A DNA stretch of 64,000 bases from an uncultured Chloracidobacterium sp. Its GTDB lineage: Bacteria; Acidobacteriota; Blastocatellia; Pyrinomonadales; Pyrinomonadaceae. The stretch is from positions 34,109-98,108 of the forward strand of contig CALDGX010000103.1 in assembly GCA_937941715.1 (NCBI GenBank), given 5' to 3'. This document shows, piece by piece, positions 37,114-45,832 of this stretch. Each line of letters starts with the position of its first letter. Position 1 is the stretch's first letter. A program made the position numbers and the translations under genes. The notes below the pieces were generated by a model, which saw only the letters and a list, made by a program, of their open reading frames with translations, was not told where the DNA came from and made no database searches.

Positions 37114-39132
37114 ATGACGACTGCAAAAACCGATCTCGACCAGCTCTGTATCAACACTATCCGCACGCTTTCGATCGACGCCATTCAAAAGGCGAACTCG
37201 GGGCATCCCGGCCTGCCGCTCGGGATGGCACCCACGGCGTATGTGCTGTGGACGAAGTTTCTCCGGCATAACCCGAAAAACCCAAAGTGGTTCGGCCGCG
37301 ACCGGTTTTTGCTCTCGGCGGGCCACGGTTCGATGCTGATCTACAGCCTGCTGCACCTCACGGGCTATGACCTGTCGATGGATGACATCAAGCAGTTTCG
37401 CCAGCTCCACTCGAGGACGCCGGGCCACCCCGAGAACGTGATGACCGCCGGCGTCGAGATCACCACCGGCCCGCTCGGCCAAGGTTTTGCGAACGGCGTC
37501 GGCATGGGCATAGCCCAGGCACATTTGGCCGCAAAATTTAACCGCAAGGGCCTGTCGGTCGTCGATAACTACATCTACTGCATCTGTTCGGACGGCGACC
37601 TGATGGAGGGCGTGAGCTACGAGGCGGCTTCGCTTGCCGGCCACTTAAAACTCGGAAATCTGATCTATCTCTACGATGACAACAAAATAACGATCGACGG
37701 CTCGACCGATATCACGTTTACCGAGGACGTGACCAAACGGTTTGAGGCGTGCGGCTGGCATGTTTCGGAGGTCGCCGACGGCAACGATATCAAGGCGATC
37801 GAACGCGCGGTCAAAGACGCTCAGAAAGTAAAAAGCAAGCCCAAACTGATCCGCGTCAAGACCATCATCGGCTACGGTATGCCCAAACAGGGCACCAGCA
37901 AGGCTCACTCTGACGCTCCGGGCATCGACGCGGTCAAGGAGACCAAACGAAATCTCGGCTGGCCCGAGGATAAGAGCTTTTACGTTCCTAAAGAGGCTGC
38001 GGCCCATATGCGTCAGGCTGTCAAAAACGGCGCAGCGTTGGAAAAGGAATGGAACGCTCTCGTCAAACGATACGAAAAGGCCGAACCCGAACTCGGCCGG
38101 GCATTTGCCTCGATCCGCTCGGGTTCGCTCCCGGACGGCTGGGAAAAGGCACTGCCGAAATTCGACGGCGTCGAGGCCAAGGCGACCCGGGCGTACAGCG
38201 GCGACGTCATCAACGCGATCGCGGACGCTGTGCCGGCACTGATCGGCGGTTCCGGCGATCTGACACCGTCAAACAACACGTACATCAAGGCGTCTGCCGA
38301 CATTCAGGCAGGGCGGTTTGAGAACCGCAACGTTCACTACGGTATCCGCGAGCACGCTATGGGTTCGTTAATGAACGGCATGGCGCTATTCGGCAGCGTG
38401 ATCCCGTTCGGCGGCACATTTCAGACGTTTTCTGACTATATGCGGCCGGCGATCAGGCTCGCGGCGTTATCCGATATTCAGACGATCTTTGTCTTTACGC
38501 ACGACTCGATCGGGCTTGGCGAAGACGGCCCGACGCACCAGTCGGTCGAGCACATTGCCGCGATGCGAGCGATCCCAAATCTTGCTGTGATCCGCCCGTG
38601 CGACGCCCACGAGACCCGCGAGGCCTGGCGGGCGGCCCTCAAACGCACCACGGCGCCGACGGCATTTGCCCTTTCGCGGCAAAAGGTCGCCCTTATCGAC
38701 CGTAAAAAGTTTGCCGACGCCAAGGGCCTGCACAAGGGAGCCTACGTTTTGGCTGAGGCCGAGACAAAGGCCGGCAAGGCCGCCGCACCGAAGCTGATCA
38801 TTATCGCCACCGGCAGCGAGATCGGCCTCGCGATGGAGGCCCGCGAACGCCTCAACGCCGCCGGCACACCGACCCGCGTCGTTTCGATGCCGTGCTGGGA
38901 ATTCTTTGACGCTCAGCCGCAGAAGTACCGCGACGAGGTCCTTCCGCCCAAGGTCACCGCCCGGCTCGCTGTCGAGGCCGGTGTCTCGCAGGGTTGGCAC
39001 AAATACGTCGGCGACCGCGGCGACGTCCTCGCGGTCGACAGATTCGGCATGTCCGCACCCGCTGAGGATGTCTTTCGCGATTACGGGTTTACGGTCGAGA
39101 ACGTCGTAAGCAGGGCTGCGAAACTGAAGTGA
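37114..39132 (+). CDS. tkt: Transketolase
   Basis: 672 residues, full length. Thiamine diphosphate enzyme of the pentose phosphate and Calvin-type carbon shuffles. The N-terminal [16 protein letters not shown] and the ThDP motif [20 protein letters not shown] with its later NKITIDG are clear; the middle domain has [20 protein letters not shown], with the conserved Glu and His. The C-terminal domain (~540-672) is normal. It follows the FGGY kinase by 45 bases. Confidence 0.96.
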   Translation: MTTAKTDLDQLCINTIRTLSIDAIQKANSGHPGLPLGMAPTAYVLWTKFLRHNPKNPKWFGRDRFLLSAGHGSMLIYSLLHLTGYDLSMDDIKQFRQLHSRTPGHPENVMTAGVEITTGPLGQGFANGVGMGIAQAHLAAKFNRKGLSVVDNYIYCICSDGDLMEGVSYEAASLAGHLKLGNLIYLYDDNKITIDGSTDITFTEDVTKRFEACGWHVSEVADGNDIKAIERAVKDAQKVKSKPKLIRVKTIIGYGMPKQGTSKAHSDAPGIDAVKETKRNLGWPEDKSFYVPKEAAAHMRQAVKNGAALEKEWNALVKRYEKAEPELGRAFASIRSGSLPDGWEKALPKFDGVEAKATRAYSGDVINAIADAVPALIGGSGDLTPSNNTYIKASADIQAGRFENRNVHYGIREHAMGSLMNGMALFGSVIPFGGTFQTFSDYMRPAIRLAALSDIQTIFVFTHDSIGLGEDGPTHQSVEHIAAMRAIPNLAVIRPCDAHETREAWRAALKRTTAPTAFALSRQKVALIDRKKFADAKGLHKGAYVLAEAETKAGKAAAPKLIIIATGSEIGLAMEARERLNAAGTPTRVVSMPCWEFFDAQPQKYRDEVLPPKVTARLAVEAGVSQGWHKYVGDRGDVLAVDRFGMSAPAEDVFRDYGFTVENVVSRAAKLK

Positions 39133-39157
39133 TCTCGCCATTCCGTCGAGACCGGAT

Positions 39158-40258
39158 ATGGAACAACTCAAGACTCCTGGTTTGATACTTGATATCGAAC
39201 GCGTCCGCCGCAATGCCCGGGCGATGAGCGACAGGGCCGATCGGCTCGGCGTCCGGCTCAGGCCGCATATCAAGACACATAAGTGCATCGAGGCCGCCCG
39301 TATCCAATCCGCCGGCCGCGACGGGGCGATCACCGTTTCGACGCTGGCCGAAGCAAGGGTATTTGCCGCAAACGGAACTACCGACATTACCTACGCGGTG
39401 CCGATCGAGCCCGGCAAATTTGAGGCGGCGATCGGGCTGTTGCGAACGGGCGTGACGCTGAACCTTTTGACCGACGATGCCGACACTGCGAGGATGCTCG
39501 ATGAGGCCGCCGGCCGAGCCGGTGTGAAGTTAAACGTTTTTGTAAAGATCGACTGCGGCACGCATCGCGTCGGCGTCGAGCCTCATTCGGCGGCGGCGAT
39601 CGATATTCCGCGGCTGATCACCGACGCCGCTAATCTGCATTTTGCCGGCATTCTAACTCACGCCGGACACTCGTACGACGCCGGGACGGTTGACGAGATC
39701 AGGGCGGTCGCTCGACACGAACGCGACTGTATGGTCGAACTCGCCGGTCGTCTGCGCGCCGATTCGATCGCGGTCCCGACCGTCAGTGTCGGTTCGACGC
39801 CGACCATGTCGCTCGTTGACGATCTAACGGGAATTGACGAGATACGCCCGGGCAACTATATCTTTTACGACAATTTTCAGGCGACGCTCGGTAGTTGTTC
39901 GTTCGAAGACACTGCGCTGACGGTGCTCGCCGCCGTGATCCATGTGTCTGACGGAAAGCTCGTTATCGACGCCGGCGGCATCGCTATGTCAAAGGACCGC
40001 GGGCCGTTCGGGCTAGATCCGTCGTGCGGCTATGGGCGCGTTCTGGACCTCGACGGCAGCGATACGGGAATGCGGCTCACTTCGTTGTCACAAGAACACG
40101 GCGTGATCGAAAACAACGAAAACCTCAGCTTCAAGGTCGGCGATCGGTTGCGAATTCTCGCTAATCATTCATGTATGACCGCCGCCCAGCACACGCATTA
40201 CAATGTTCTGGAGAACGGCGAGATCGTCGATAGCTGGAAGATACACACAGGTTGGTAA
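39158..40258 (+). CDS. D-threonine aldolase/D-serine dehydratase-like PLP enzyme
   Basis: 366 residues: alanine racemase-type N-terminal TIM barrel with PLP lysine (Lys39) in RPHIKTHKC, followed by the D-serine dehydratase-like C-terminal domain. The C-terminal motif ILANHSCMTAAQHTHYNV carries His and Cys positions used as zinc ligands in eukaryotic D-serine dehydratase and nearby in D-threonine aldolase. Substrates may be D-threonine, D-serine or 3-hydroxyaspartate. It follows transketolase by 25 bases and ends before a clear terminator. Confidence 0.88.
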   Translation: MEQLKTPGLILDIERVRRNARAMSDRADRLGVRLRPHIKTHKCIEAARIQSAGRDGAITVSTLAEARVFAANGTTDITYAVPIEPGKFEAAIGLLRTGVTLNLLTDDADTARMLDEAAGRAGVKLNVFVKIDCGTHRVGVEPHSAAAIDIPRLITDAANLHFAGILTHAGHSYDAGTVDEIRAVARHERDCMVELAGRLRADSIAVPTVSVGSTPTMSLVDDLTGIDEIRPGNYIFYDNFQATLGSCSFEDTALTVLAAVIHVSDGKLVIDAGGIAMSKDRGPFGLDPSCGYGRVLDLDGSDTGMRLTSLSQEHGVIENNENLSFKVGDRLRILANHSCMTAAQHTHYNVLENGEIVDSWKIHTGW

Positions 40259-40271
40259 GATCAAATGGACG

Positions 40272-40309
40272 AACGCCAAGCGATCGATAGTGATCGCCTG
40301 GCGTTTTTT
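40272..40309 (+). terminator. Intrinsic terminator after the D-threonine aldolase-like gene
   Basis: AACGCCAAGCGATC (40272-40285) pairs with GATCGCCTGGCGTT (40292-40305), 13 of 14 pairs, around a 6-base loop and followed by TTTT. It lies 13 bases after the stop codon at 40258, and directly faces the end of the convergent cystatin-like gene at 40316. Confidence 0.9.
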
Positions 40310-40315
40310 GAGCGG

Positions 40316-41260
40316 CTACATTCCGCAGTTCGAGTGTTTCCAGCTCACCAGCTTTTGGTTCGAGTATTGGTCGCGGGTCACGACCGCCTCGATCGTTTCG
40401 GTCCCACCGTCCTCGACGACGGTGAAGCAAATTCGATACTCCATCGCGAACATTCCCTTGCTCTCAGCTTTCAGGACCTTGCCCAATTTGTGCTCCTTGT
40501 TCTTCTCTTTCGAGTGGGTGTAGATAGCAAAATCGAGTGCCAGCAGCATTCCGGCGTCACTGTTTGAAACCTGCGTGAAGCCATCAGCCGACGTCGTGCT
40601 GCATTTGCCGTCGATCCATCCCGTAAGCTTGTAATTCGAGTACTGATCGACGCCGATCAGAGCCTGAGCTTCGCCCTGCTTGCCGTTGGTAGCGACCGAC
40701 AAACACAGCCGAAAGTCCCGTGTGCCGAGCGAGCGTTCCATATCCTCGGCCTTGAGTATCTCGTTGTATTTGACGGTCGTCTTCGTCTTTTTGGACTGCA
40801 AAAGGACGGCATTTTGGGCCGCGAGGTCGGCTCCGGCGTCGTTGAGATCGACGTGTTTATATTTCGTATTAGGCGTAAATCCGGGCACCGCGGCCGCCGA
40901 GCCGCCGGCCGAGTCTTTGCCGCATGTCGATTTTGACCAGCCCATCAGGCGAAGATTCGAATACTGATCCATCGTCACGATCGCCTGAACGTACGTTTGC
41001 ACGTTAGTCACATTGGTGTCGAGACACAGCATAAAATCACGTGCGCCCAATTTCGGCTCCTTGTCCGAAGCCTTTACGATCTTGTTCAGAGTTACCGTGG
41101 TCTTGGCGCGTTTTGCTTGTTCGCCGACCGCGAAATCCGCCGCCATCTGCACACCTGCGTCGATGTCCGAAGCTCTCCAGCCCTGTGCCGATACCGAGGC
41201 GGCGACGGCAAATATTACTGAAAAGACGGAAAGAATGGCGACTAGAGCTTTCGATTTCAT
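40316..41260 (-). CDS. Secreted protein with three cystatin-like domains
   Basis: 314 residues with a signal peptide (VAILSVFSVIFAVAASVSAQ). Three repeats of ~90 residues at about 30-115, 135-215 and 225-312, each with ADFAVGEQAK-type helix, a LNKIVKA-type strand, a YRICF/FMLCL-type strand and a closing DQYSN--L--W---C segment. The repeats match those of the neighbouring cystatin-like protein, but the inhibitory QxVxG loop is lost (EPKLG, ERSLG, GMFAM instead). The final Trp and a Cys pair are kept in each repeat. GAGGAAATAAT precedes the ATG. A diverged paralogue, perhaps no longer inhibitory. Confidence 0.75.
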   Translation of the reverse strand: MKSKALVAILSVFSVIFAVAASVSAQGWRASDIDAGVQMAADFAVGEQAKRAKTTVTLNKIVKASDKEPKLGARDFMLCLDTNVTNVQTYVQAIVTMDQYSNLRLMGWSKSTCGKDSAGGSAAAVPGFTPNTKYKHVDLNDAGADLAAQNAVLLQSKKTKTTVKYNEILKAEDMERSLGTRDFRLCLSVATNGKQGEAQALIGVDQYSNYKLTGWIDGKCSTTSADGFTQVSNSDAGMLLALDFAIYTHSKEKNKEHKLGKVLKAESKGMFAMEYRICFTVVEDGGTETIEAVVTRDQYSNQKLVSWKHSNCGM

Positions 41261-41321
41261 ATTATTTCCTCACGTTCTTAAACGTTTTTAAGGGAGAAAC
41301 TTCCGGATATTTCACTCCAGG

Positions 41322-41987
41322 TTAAATTCCGCAATCCGAGGCCTTCCAACTGGAAAGGCTATAGTTGCGTTTGAGGTCTTGGTAAACGATCGCGGTAACG
41401 GTCTGCGGCTCATCTCCTTCGACGTTGACGGTCATGCAGATGCGGTAGTTCATTCCCGCAACGACCTGACGCTCTGCCTTGACTATCTTATTGAGCGATA
41501 TTTCACTGTTCGCCGTTTCCGATCGCTTGGCGATCGCAAATTTTGCTGCCGCCACGATATCAGCGTCTATTCCGGCGGCCGAGCCATAACCGCCCACGAT
41601 GATCGGCTTGTCCGCAGGATTGGCCGCAGTCTCGCCGCACGTTGAATCAGCCCAGCTCGAAAGCTTGCGATTGCCCTTCAGATCGACATAAACGACGGCC
41701 TGTACAAACGTCGTGTCGCCGCCATCGGCGCTTACTTCCATACAAAGCCGATAGTTCGAACCTTGCACGACCTGGCGTTCGGCCTTGACCAACTCTTCGA
41801 GCGAATACTCCGAACCTGTTTTTTCCGACTGGGTTTCGACCGCAAAATTTGCGGCAGCAACAGCGCCTGCGTCCGTATTCGCTACGGCCTTATAGCCGCC
41901 TACCATCGGCGGCCGCTGAGCCGATACCGCGATGACCGAGGCAAACAATATTGCCGTCATTACTAAAATTGGAACATGCCGTTTCAT
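41322..41987 (-). CDS. Secreted protein with two cystatin-like protease-inhibitor domains
   Basis: 221 residues from the ATG at 41987, preceded by AGGAG; a longer frame to 42059 adds no signal peptide. The signal peptide is VMTAILFASVIAVSAQ. Both domains keep all three protease-contact elements of cystatins: Gly-Gly at 30-31 and 132-133; QVVQG at 72-76 and QVVAG at 174-178, each followed by NYR; and Trp112 and Trp214 in the last hairpin. Each also has the cystatin FAV/FAI helix and the AVVY/AIVY strand. Cys82/Cys117 and Cys184/Cys219 may pair. It would inhibit papain-like cysteine proteases outside the cell; activity is inferred from motifs only. Upstream partner of the 3-domain gene (61-base gap). 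Confidence 0.8.
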   Translation of the reverse strand: MKRHVPILVMTAILFASVIAVSAQRPPMVGGYKAVANTDAGAVAAANFAVETQSEKTGSEYSLEELVKAERQVVQGSNYRLCMEVSADGGDTTFVQAVVYVDLKGNRKLSSWADSTCGETAANPADKPIIVGGYGSAAGIDADIVAAAKFAIAKRSETANSEISLNKIVKAERQVVAGMNYRICMTVNVEGDEPQTVTAIVYQDLKRNYSLSSWKASDCGI

Positions 41988-42232
41988 TAAAGGATCTCCT
42001 GATATGGTGTTGGTTCGAAAGCCTAAATATTCGGCCCTTTGGCCCGTTTTGTCAATCACTGTATTTCGGCGAAACGCCGGTTGCCGGCGTCAAAGTGACC
42101 GTTCGACGTGCGATATCGTGGGCGGGTTGTCCGGCATTATTTTACCGGCATTACCGGCCACAAGCGTTGGTTTTTGCTATTACTGATCGGCATCAGGATA
42201 GCTGATGGTTCGGCCGTTTCCGGCGGCGTGTC

Positions 42233-43399
42233 CTAAAACAGTCCTCTGACCGCCAGCCGCAGCGAGTTATCCCATTTTTGACCGTCAACCGCGGCGACGT
42301 CGGTGTTAAAGACGATGATCGCTGCCTTTCGCTTGTCAGGGTCGACGTCGATGTAACTGATAAAACCATTCTGATCGCCGCCGTGGCCGAAATGGCGCTT
42401 TCCGAGCGTTGTATCGAGAAAATAGATCAGCCCGATGTCGGTCGTAAATCCGCGATGTCCATTCGCATCAACCTCGACCGGCAATTGTGGTTTCCACATT
42501 TCCTCCAGCGAGGTGCGTTTGAGCACCGCTTCGTAAACGTCACGATTGGCGTCGCCGATAAGAAAGGCGGCGTATTTGAGCATATCGCCGATCGGCGAAT
42601 TGAGCCCGCTGTTCGAGACGGTAATGCCGGTGTCGGCGTCAAAGCGACCGGCGGTGCGTTTGCCGTCCTTGATGTAATAGGAATGCGAGCGGTGCTTGAG
42701 CAAGTGCGGCGGCGTCGAGTCAAAATAGCTCCGGTACATCTCGAGCGGGCGAAAGATGTTCTTGTCGATGTAAACTTCGTAGTCCTCGCCCGAAAGCTTT
42801 TCAATGATCTTGCCCAGAAAGATGATGCCCGGGTTCGAATAGCTGAACTTGCTGCCCGGCTTGAAACGGATCTCGGTGTACGGAAACATCGCGACCAGCT
42901 GCGAGTATTCGGCCGGTTCAAACGGCTCCCAATCCGCACCCGAGCCCCACGGCCACGTGCCGCCCCGAAATCCGGCCGAGTGGGTCATCAGATGGCGGAT
43001 CGTGATGTCATCCATCGAACCGAACGCGTTGTGCACCTTTCGAAGCTCGGGCAGGTATCGTGTTACGGGATCGTCGAGTTTCAGCAGCCCGCGGTCACGG
43101 AGCTGCATGATCGCGATCCCGGTAAAAGGCTTGGTGTTTGACGCCCAGTGCCAGATCGTCTCGTCGTCGACGGGCCGCCCTTTTTCGATATCGGCCAAGC
43201 CGTAATTGAGCCGCGACGCCTTGCCGTCCGACAGAAGGGCAAACGCACTGCCTACCACGCCGGCACGCTTTAGTTCGCTTTCATAAACCGGCTTGAACGC
43301 CTTCAGTGAGGCATCTCCGCGGCTGTCTTGTGCGCTGATCGAGATCATTCCTGCTGTCAATGCGTACACCAATACTGTAATGAGCGGCCTGATGGTCAT
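42233..43399 (-). CDS. Serine hydrolase, beta-lactamase/penicillin-binding protein type
   Basis: 388 residues with a signal peptide (PLITVLVYALTAGMISIS). Class C beta-lactamase-like fold with Ser87-x-x-Lys90 in ASNTKPFTG, a Tyr-Ser-Asn motif in KFSYSNPGI and the third motif as His-Gly-Gly in FGHGGDQNG rather than KTG. The HxG form is found in esterase EstB and D-aminopeptidase-like members, so a serine hydrolase is more likely than a resistance enzyme. Stands alone; the 245 bases upstream of the cystatin genes hold no recognised gene. Confidence 0.88.
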   Translation of the reverse strand: MTIRPLITVLVYALTAGMISISAQDSRGDASLKAFKPVYESELKRAGVVGSAFALLSDGKASRLNYGLADIEKGRPVDDETIWHWASNTKPFTGIAIMQLRDRGLLKLDDPVTRYLPELRKVHNAFGSMDDITIRHLMTHSAGFRGGTWPWGSGADWEPFEPAEYSQLVAMFPYTEIRFKPGSKFSYSNPGIIFLGKIIEKLSGEDYEVYIDKNIFRPLEMYRSYFDSTPPHLLKHRSHSYYIKDGKRTAGRFDADTGITVSNSGLNSPIGDMLKYAAFLIGDANRDVYEAVLKRTSLEEMWKPQLPVEVDANGHRGFTTDIGLIYFLDTTLGKRHFGHGGDQNGFISYIDVDPDKRKAAIIVFNTDVAAVDGQKWDNSLRLAVRGLF

Positions 43400-43434
43400 C
43401 GCTGATCAATTTACCCTTACTTTTTTACGCAAAA

Positions 43435-43731
43435 CTAGGCGATACGAAATATCTCGCGGTAGCCGCCGTCCACGATGTCCAGATAGCCGGCCATCGCCTC
43501 CTGAACGTCGGCTCGCGAACCGTACTCGCGCATACTCTCGGCAAACTGGGCCATATCTTCGACCTCGGTCTCGATGACGACGGTCCAAAACGCGGCGACC
43601 TCATCGACCAGGACGCGCTCATTGACGATGCTGCCGGCATCGCGCATCAGCTGATTAGCCTTTTTCAGCTTTTCGATCAGCACCTTTGCCTTGCCCGGTT
43701 TGCATTTGAAAACGTTACGCACAACAAACAT
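43435..43731 (-). CDS. Small dimeric alpha/beta-barrel protein (ABM/NIPSNAP-like)
   Basis: 98 residues starting MFVVRNVFKCKPGKAKVLIE with a VVIETEVEDMAQF strand-helix, the size and pattern of ferredoxin-like dimeric barrels of the antibiotic monooxygenase/NIPSNAP type. GGAGGTG is a strong ribosome site upstream of the ATG. No cofactor ligand is visible and the function is unknown. Confidence 0.7.
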   Translation of the reverse strand: MFVVRNVFKCKPGKAKVLIEKLKKANQLMRDAGSIVNERVLVDEVAAFWTVVIETEVEDMAQFAESMREYGSRADVQEAMAGYLDIVDGGYREIFRIA

Positions 43732-43884
43732 AGCACACCTCCGTTAAAAGCCGGTTGTATGGGTCAGGGCGTCAATTTTGTCGCTAAAATGCGGGTGTGT
43801 CAATAGTTTTTTGTGGGCCGTTCGCCCTATTCGTTCCGCTTTTGCGGTATAACGCGATAAACTAGGCGTTGAACGATCGCAGCT

Positions 43885-45774
43885 ATGAGTGTTTATAACG
43901 AACTTACCGATACCCAACAATTTGCCTGCCGCGTGATCGCCGACCACGCCCGCTCGACGGCGTTTTCGATCGCTGACGGCATCCTGCCCGGCAACGAAGG
44001 CCGCAATTACGTCCTGCGCAAGATAATGCGCCGGGCGATCTACCACGGCCGCGAACATCTGGGCTTAAAAGACCTTTTCTTTTACAAGGTCTGCGATCTC
44101 GTCGTTGACGAGATGAGCGGCGCATATCCCGAGCTTGCCGCTCAACGGGATTTCATCGGCAAAATGGTGCGGCTCGAAGAGGCCAGATTCGGTACAACGG
44201 TCACGGTCGGCCTGGCTCGGCTCAATGAGCTCGGCCTGACATCCGACACGCCCAAGGACGACGAACTTTTCCGCTCGATCGGCAAACTTTACGACACGTT
44301 CGGTACGCCGCGTGACCTGATCCGCGTTTTCCTTGAGGAAAAGGGGCTAGAATTTGCCGAGGACGACTTCAACCGACGGTTTGACGCTGCACTTCAGGAA
44401 CTGCAGCAGCAGTCGGGCGTCGGGCAGACGGCCCGCAAATCGCAGATATCGCCGGTCTATGCCGCGATCGCTGAAAAGGTCGGGGTCAACGAGTTTCTCG
44501 GCTATGAAACGACCCATGTCGAAGGCGCCCGTGTGGTCGCCATCCTCGACGGCGAAGATCAATTGGGCGAGATCGGCGAGGGAGCACAGGGCAGCATCAT
44601 ACTTGACCGCACGCCGTTCTATGCCGAATCGGGCGGACAAGTCGGCGACAGCGGACGTTTGACGACCGCGAACGCCTCGGTCACGGTCTCGGACACATAC
44701 TCGCCCGTACAGGGCCTCATCATCCATAAAGTCACGGTCAACAGCGGAGCCGTGACCGTCGGCGACGAAGTGACCGCGGCCGTCGATGCCGAAAAACGCG
44801 ATGCGACACGGCGCAATCACACGGCGACGCACCTTGTGCACGCTGCTCTTCGCGAAGTCCTGGGAACGCACGTCAAACAGGCGGGCTCGATCGTCGCACC
44901 TAACTATCTGCGATTCGATTTTACGCATTATCAGCCGATGTCGGCGGCCGAGATCACCGAGATCGAAGACCTCGTTAACCGGTACATCCTCAAAAATGAA
45001 CCGGTCAACACCGATATCATGAATATCGAGGACGCGATGCGGGCCGGTGCAATGGCCCTGTTCGGCGAGAAATACGGGTCGGATGTACGAGTTTTGAGCG
45101 TCGGCAGCGGCGAATTTTCGCGTGAGCTCTGCGGCGGTACGCACGTGCGCGCGACGGGCGACATCGGTTCATTCAAGATAACGGCGGACGAGGCTATCGC
45201 ATCCGGCGTTCGGCGTATCCGCGCGATCACCGGGCTTGACGCCTTCGAGCGTTTTCGCGACGACGAAGAGCTTATAAACGCGTCGCTCGGCGTCCTCAAT
45301 ACGCAACGCGACAATCTGCCCAACGCCATCGCCCGGCTTCAGGACGAGCTCAAAAAGACCCGCAAGGAGATGGACGACCTCAAGCTCAAGATCGCGACCG
45401 GCTCGCTCGGCGGCGGCGATGCGGGCAGCGACGAGGCTCGCGATATCGCCGGTGTGAAAGTGCTTGCCAAGATCGTCGACGGCCTCGACGGCAATGGTAC
45501 CCGACAGCTGTCCGACACGCTGCTCGCCCGGCTCAAGAGCGGCGTCGTCGTACTCGGCCGCAAGGACGAGGGCAAGGTCGGCATCATCGTCCGCGTGTCT
45601 GACGACCTGACTTCTAAGATAAAAGCCGGTGACATCATCCGCGAGATCGCTCCGGTGGTCGGCGGCCGCGGCGGCGGCAAACCCGATATGGCCGAGGGCG
45701 GCGGAACCGAGCCCGGCAAACTGCCCGAGGCGATCGACGCCGCGTACGCGGCGGTTGAGCGAATGTTGGCGTGA
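43885..45774 (+). CDS. Alanyl-tRNA synthetase homologue lacking the catalytic domain
   Basis: 629 residues that begin where the AlaRS tRNA-recognition domain begins: RVIADHARSTAFSIADGILP and NEGRNYVLRKIMRRA. The editing domain keeps its metal ligands: His312 and His316 in NHTATHLVH, Cys416 and His420 in CGGTH. The C-terminal C-Ala domain (VVVLGRKDEGKVGIIVRVSD, PVVGGRGGGKPDMAEGGG) is complete. The class II aminoacylation core, 250-290 residues, is absent, and an in-frame stop at 43870-43872 closes the frame just before the ATG. It cannot charge tRNA; tRNA-Ala deacylation is possible. A separate alaS must exist elsewhere. Confidence 0.85.
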   Translation: MSVYNELTDTQQFACRVIADHARSTAFSIADGILPGNEGRNYVLRKIMRRAIYHGREHLGLKDLFFYKVCDLVVDEMSGAYPELAAQRDFIGKMVRLEEARFGTTVTVGLARLNELGLTSDTPKDDELFRSIGKLYDTFGTPRDLIRVFLEEKGLEFAEDDFNRRFDAALQELQQQSGVGQTARKSQISPVYAAIAEKVGVNEFLGYETTHVEGARVVAILDGEDQLGEIGEGAQGSIILDRTPFYAESGGQVGDSGRLTTANASVTVSDTYSPVQGLIIHKVTVNSGAVTVGDEVTAAVDAEKRDATRRNHTATHLVHAALREVLGTHVKQAGSIVAPNYLRFDFTHYQPMSAAEITEIEDLVNRYILKNEPVNTDIMNIEDAMRAGAMALFGEKYGSDVRVLSVGSGEFSRELCGGTHVRATGDIGSFKITADEAIASGVRRIRAITGLDAFERFRDDEELINASLGVLNTQRDNLPNAIARLQDELKKTRKEMDDLKLKIATGSLGGGDAGSDEARDIAGVKVLAKIVDGLDGNGTRQLSDTLLARLKSGVVVLGRKDEGKVGIIVRVSDDLTSKIKAGDIIREIAPVVGGRGGGKPDMAEGGGTEPGKLPEAIDAAYAAVERMLA

Positions 45775-45832
45775 CCGGGCCGCAGGATAGCGATCGATAA
45801 ATATTTTTTCGGCGGAAATTTGGTGTGACAAG

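Noticed and set aside
43744..43884. Missing AlaRS catalytic domain in another frame upstream
   Set aside because: Only ~140 bases are available, they hold stops in the gene's frame and no recognisable class II motifs.
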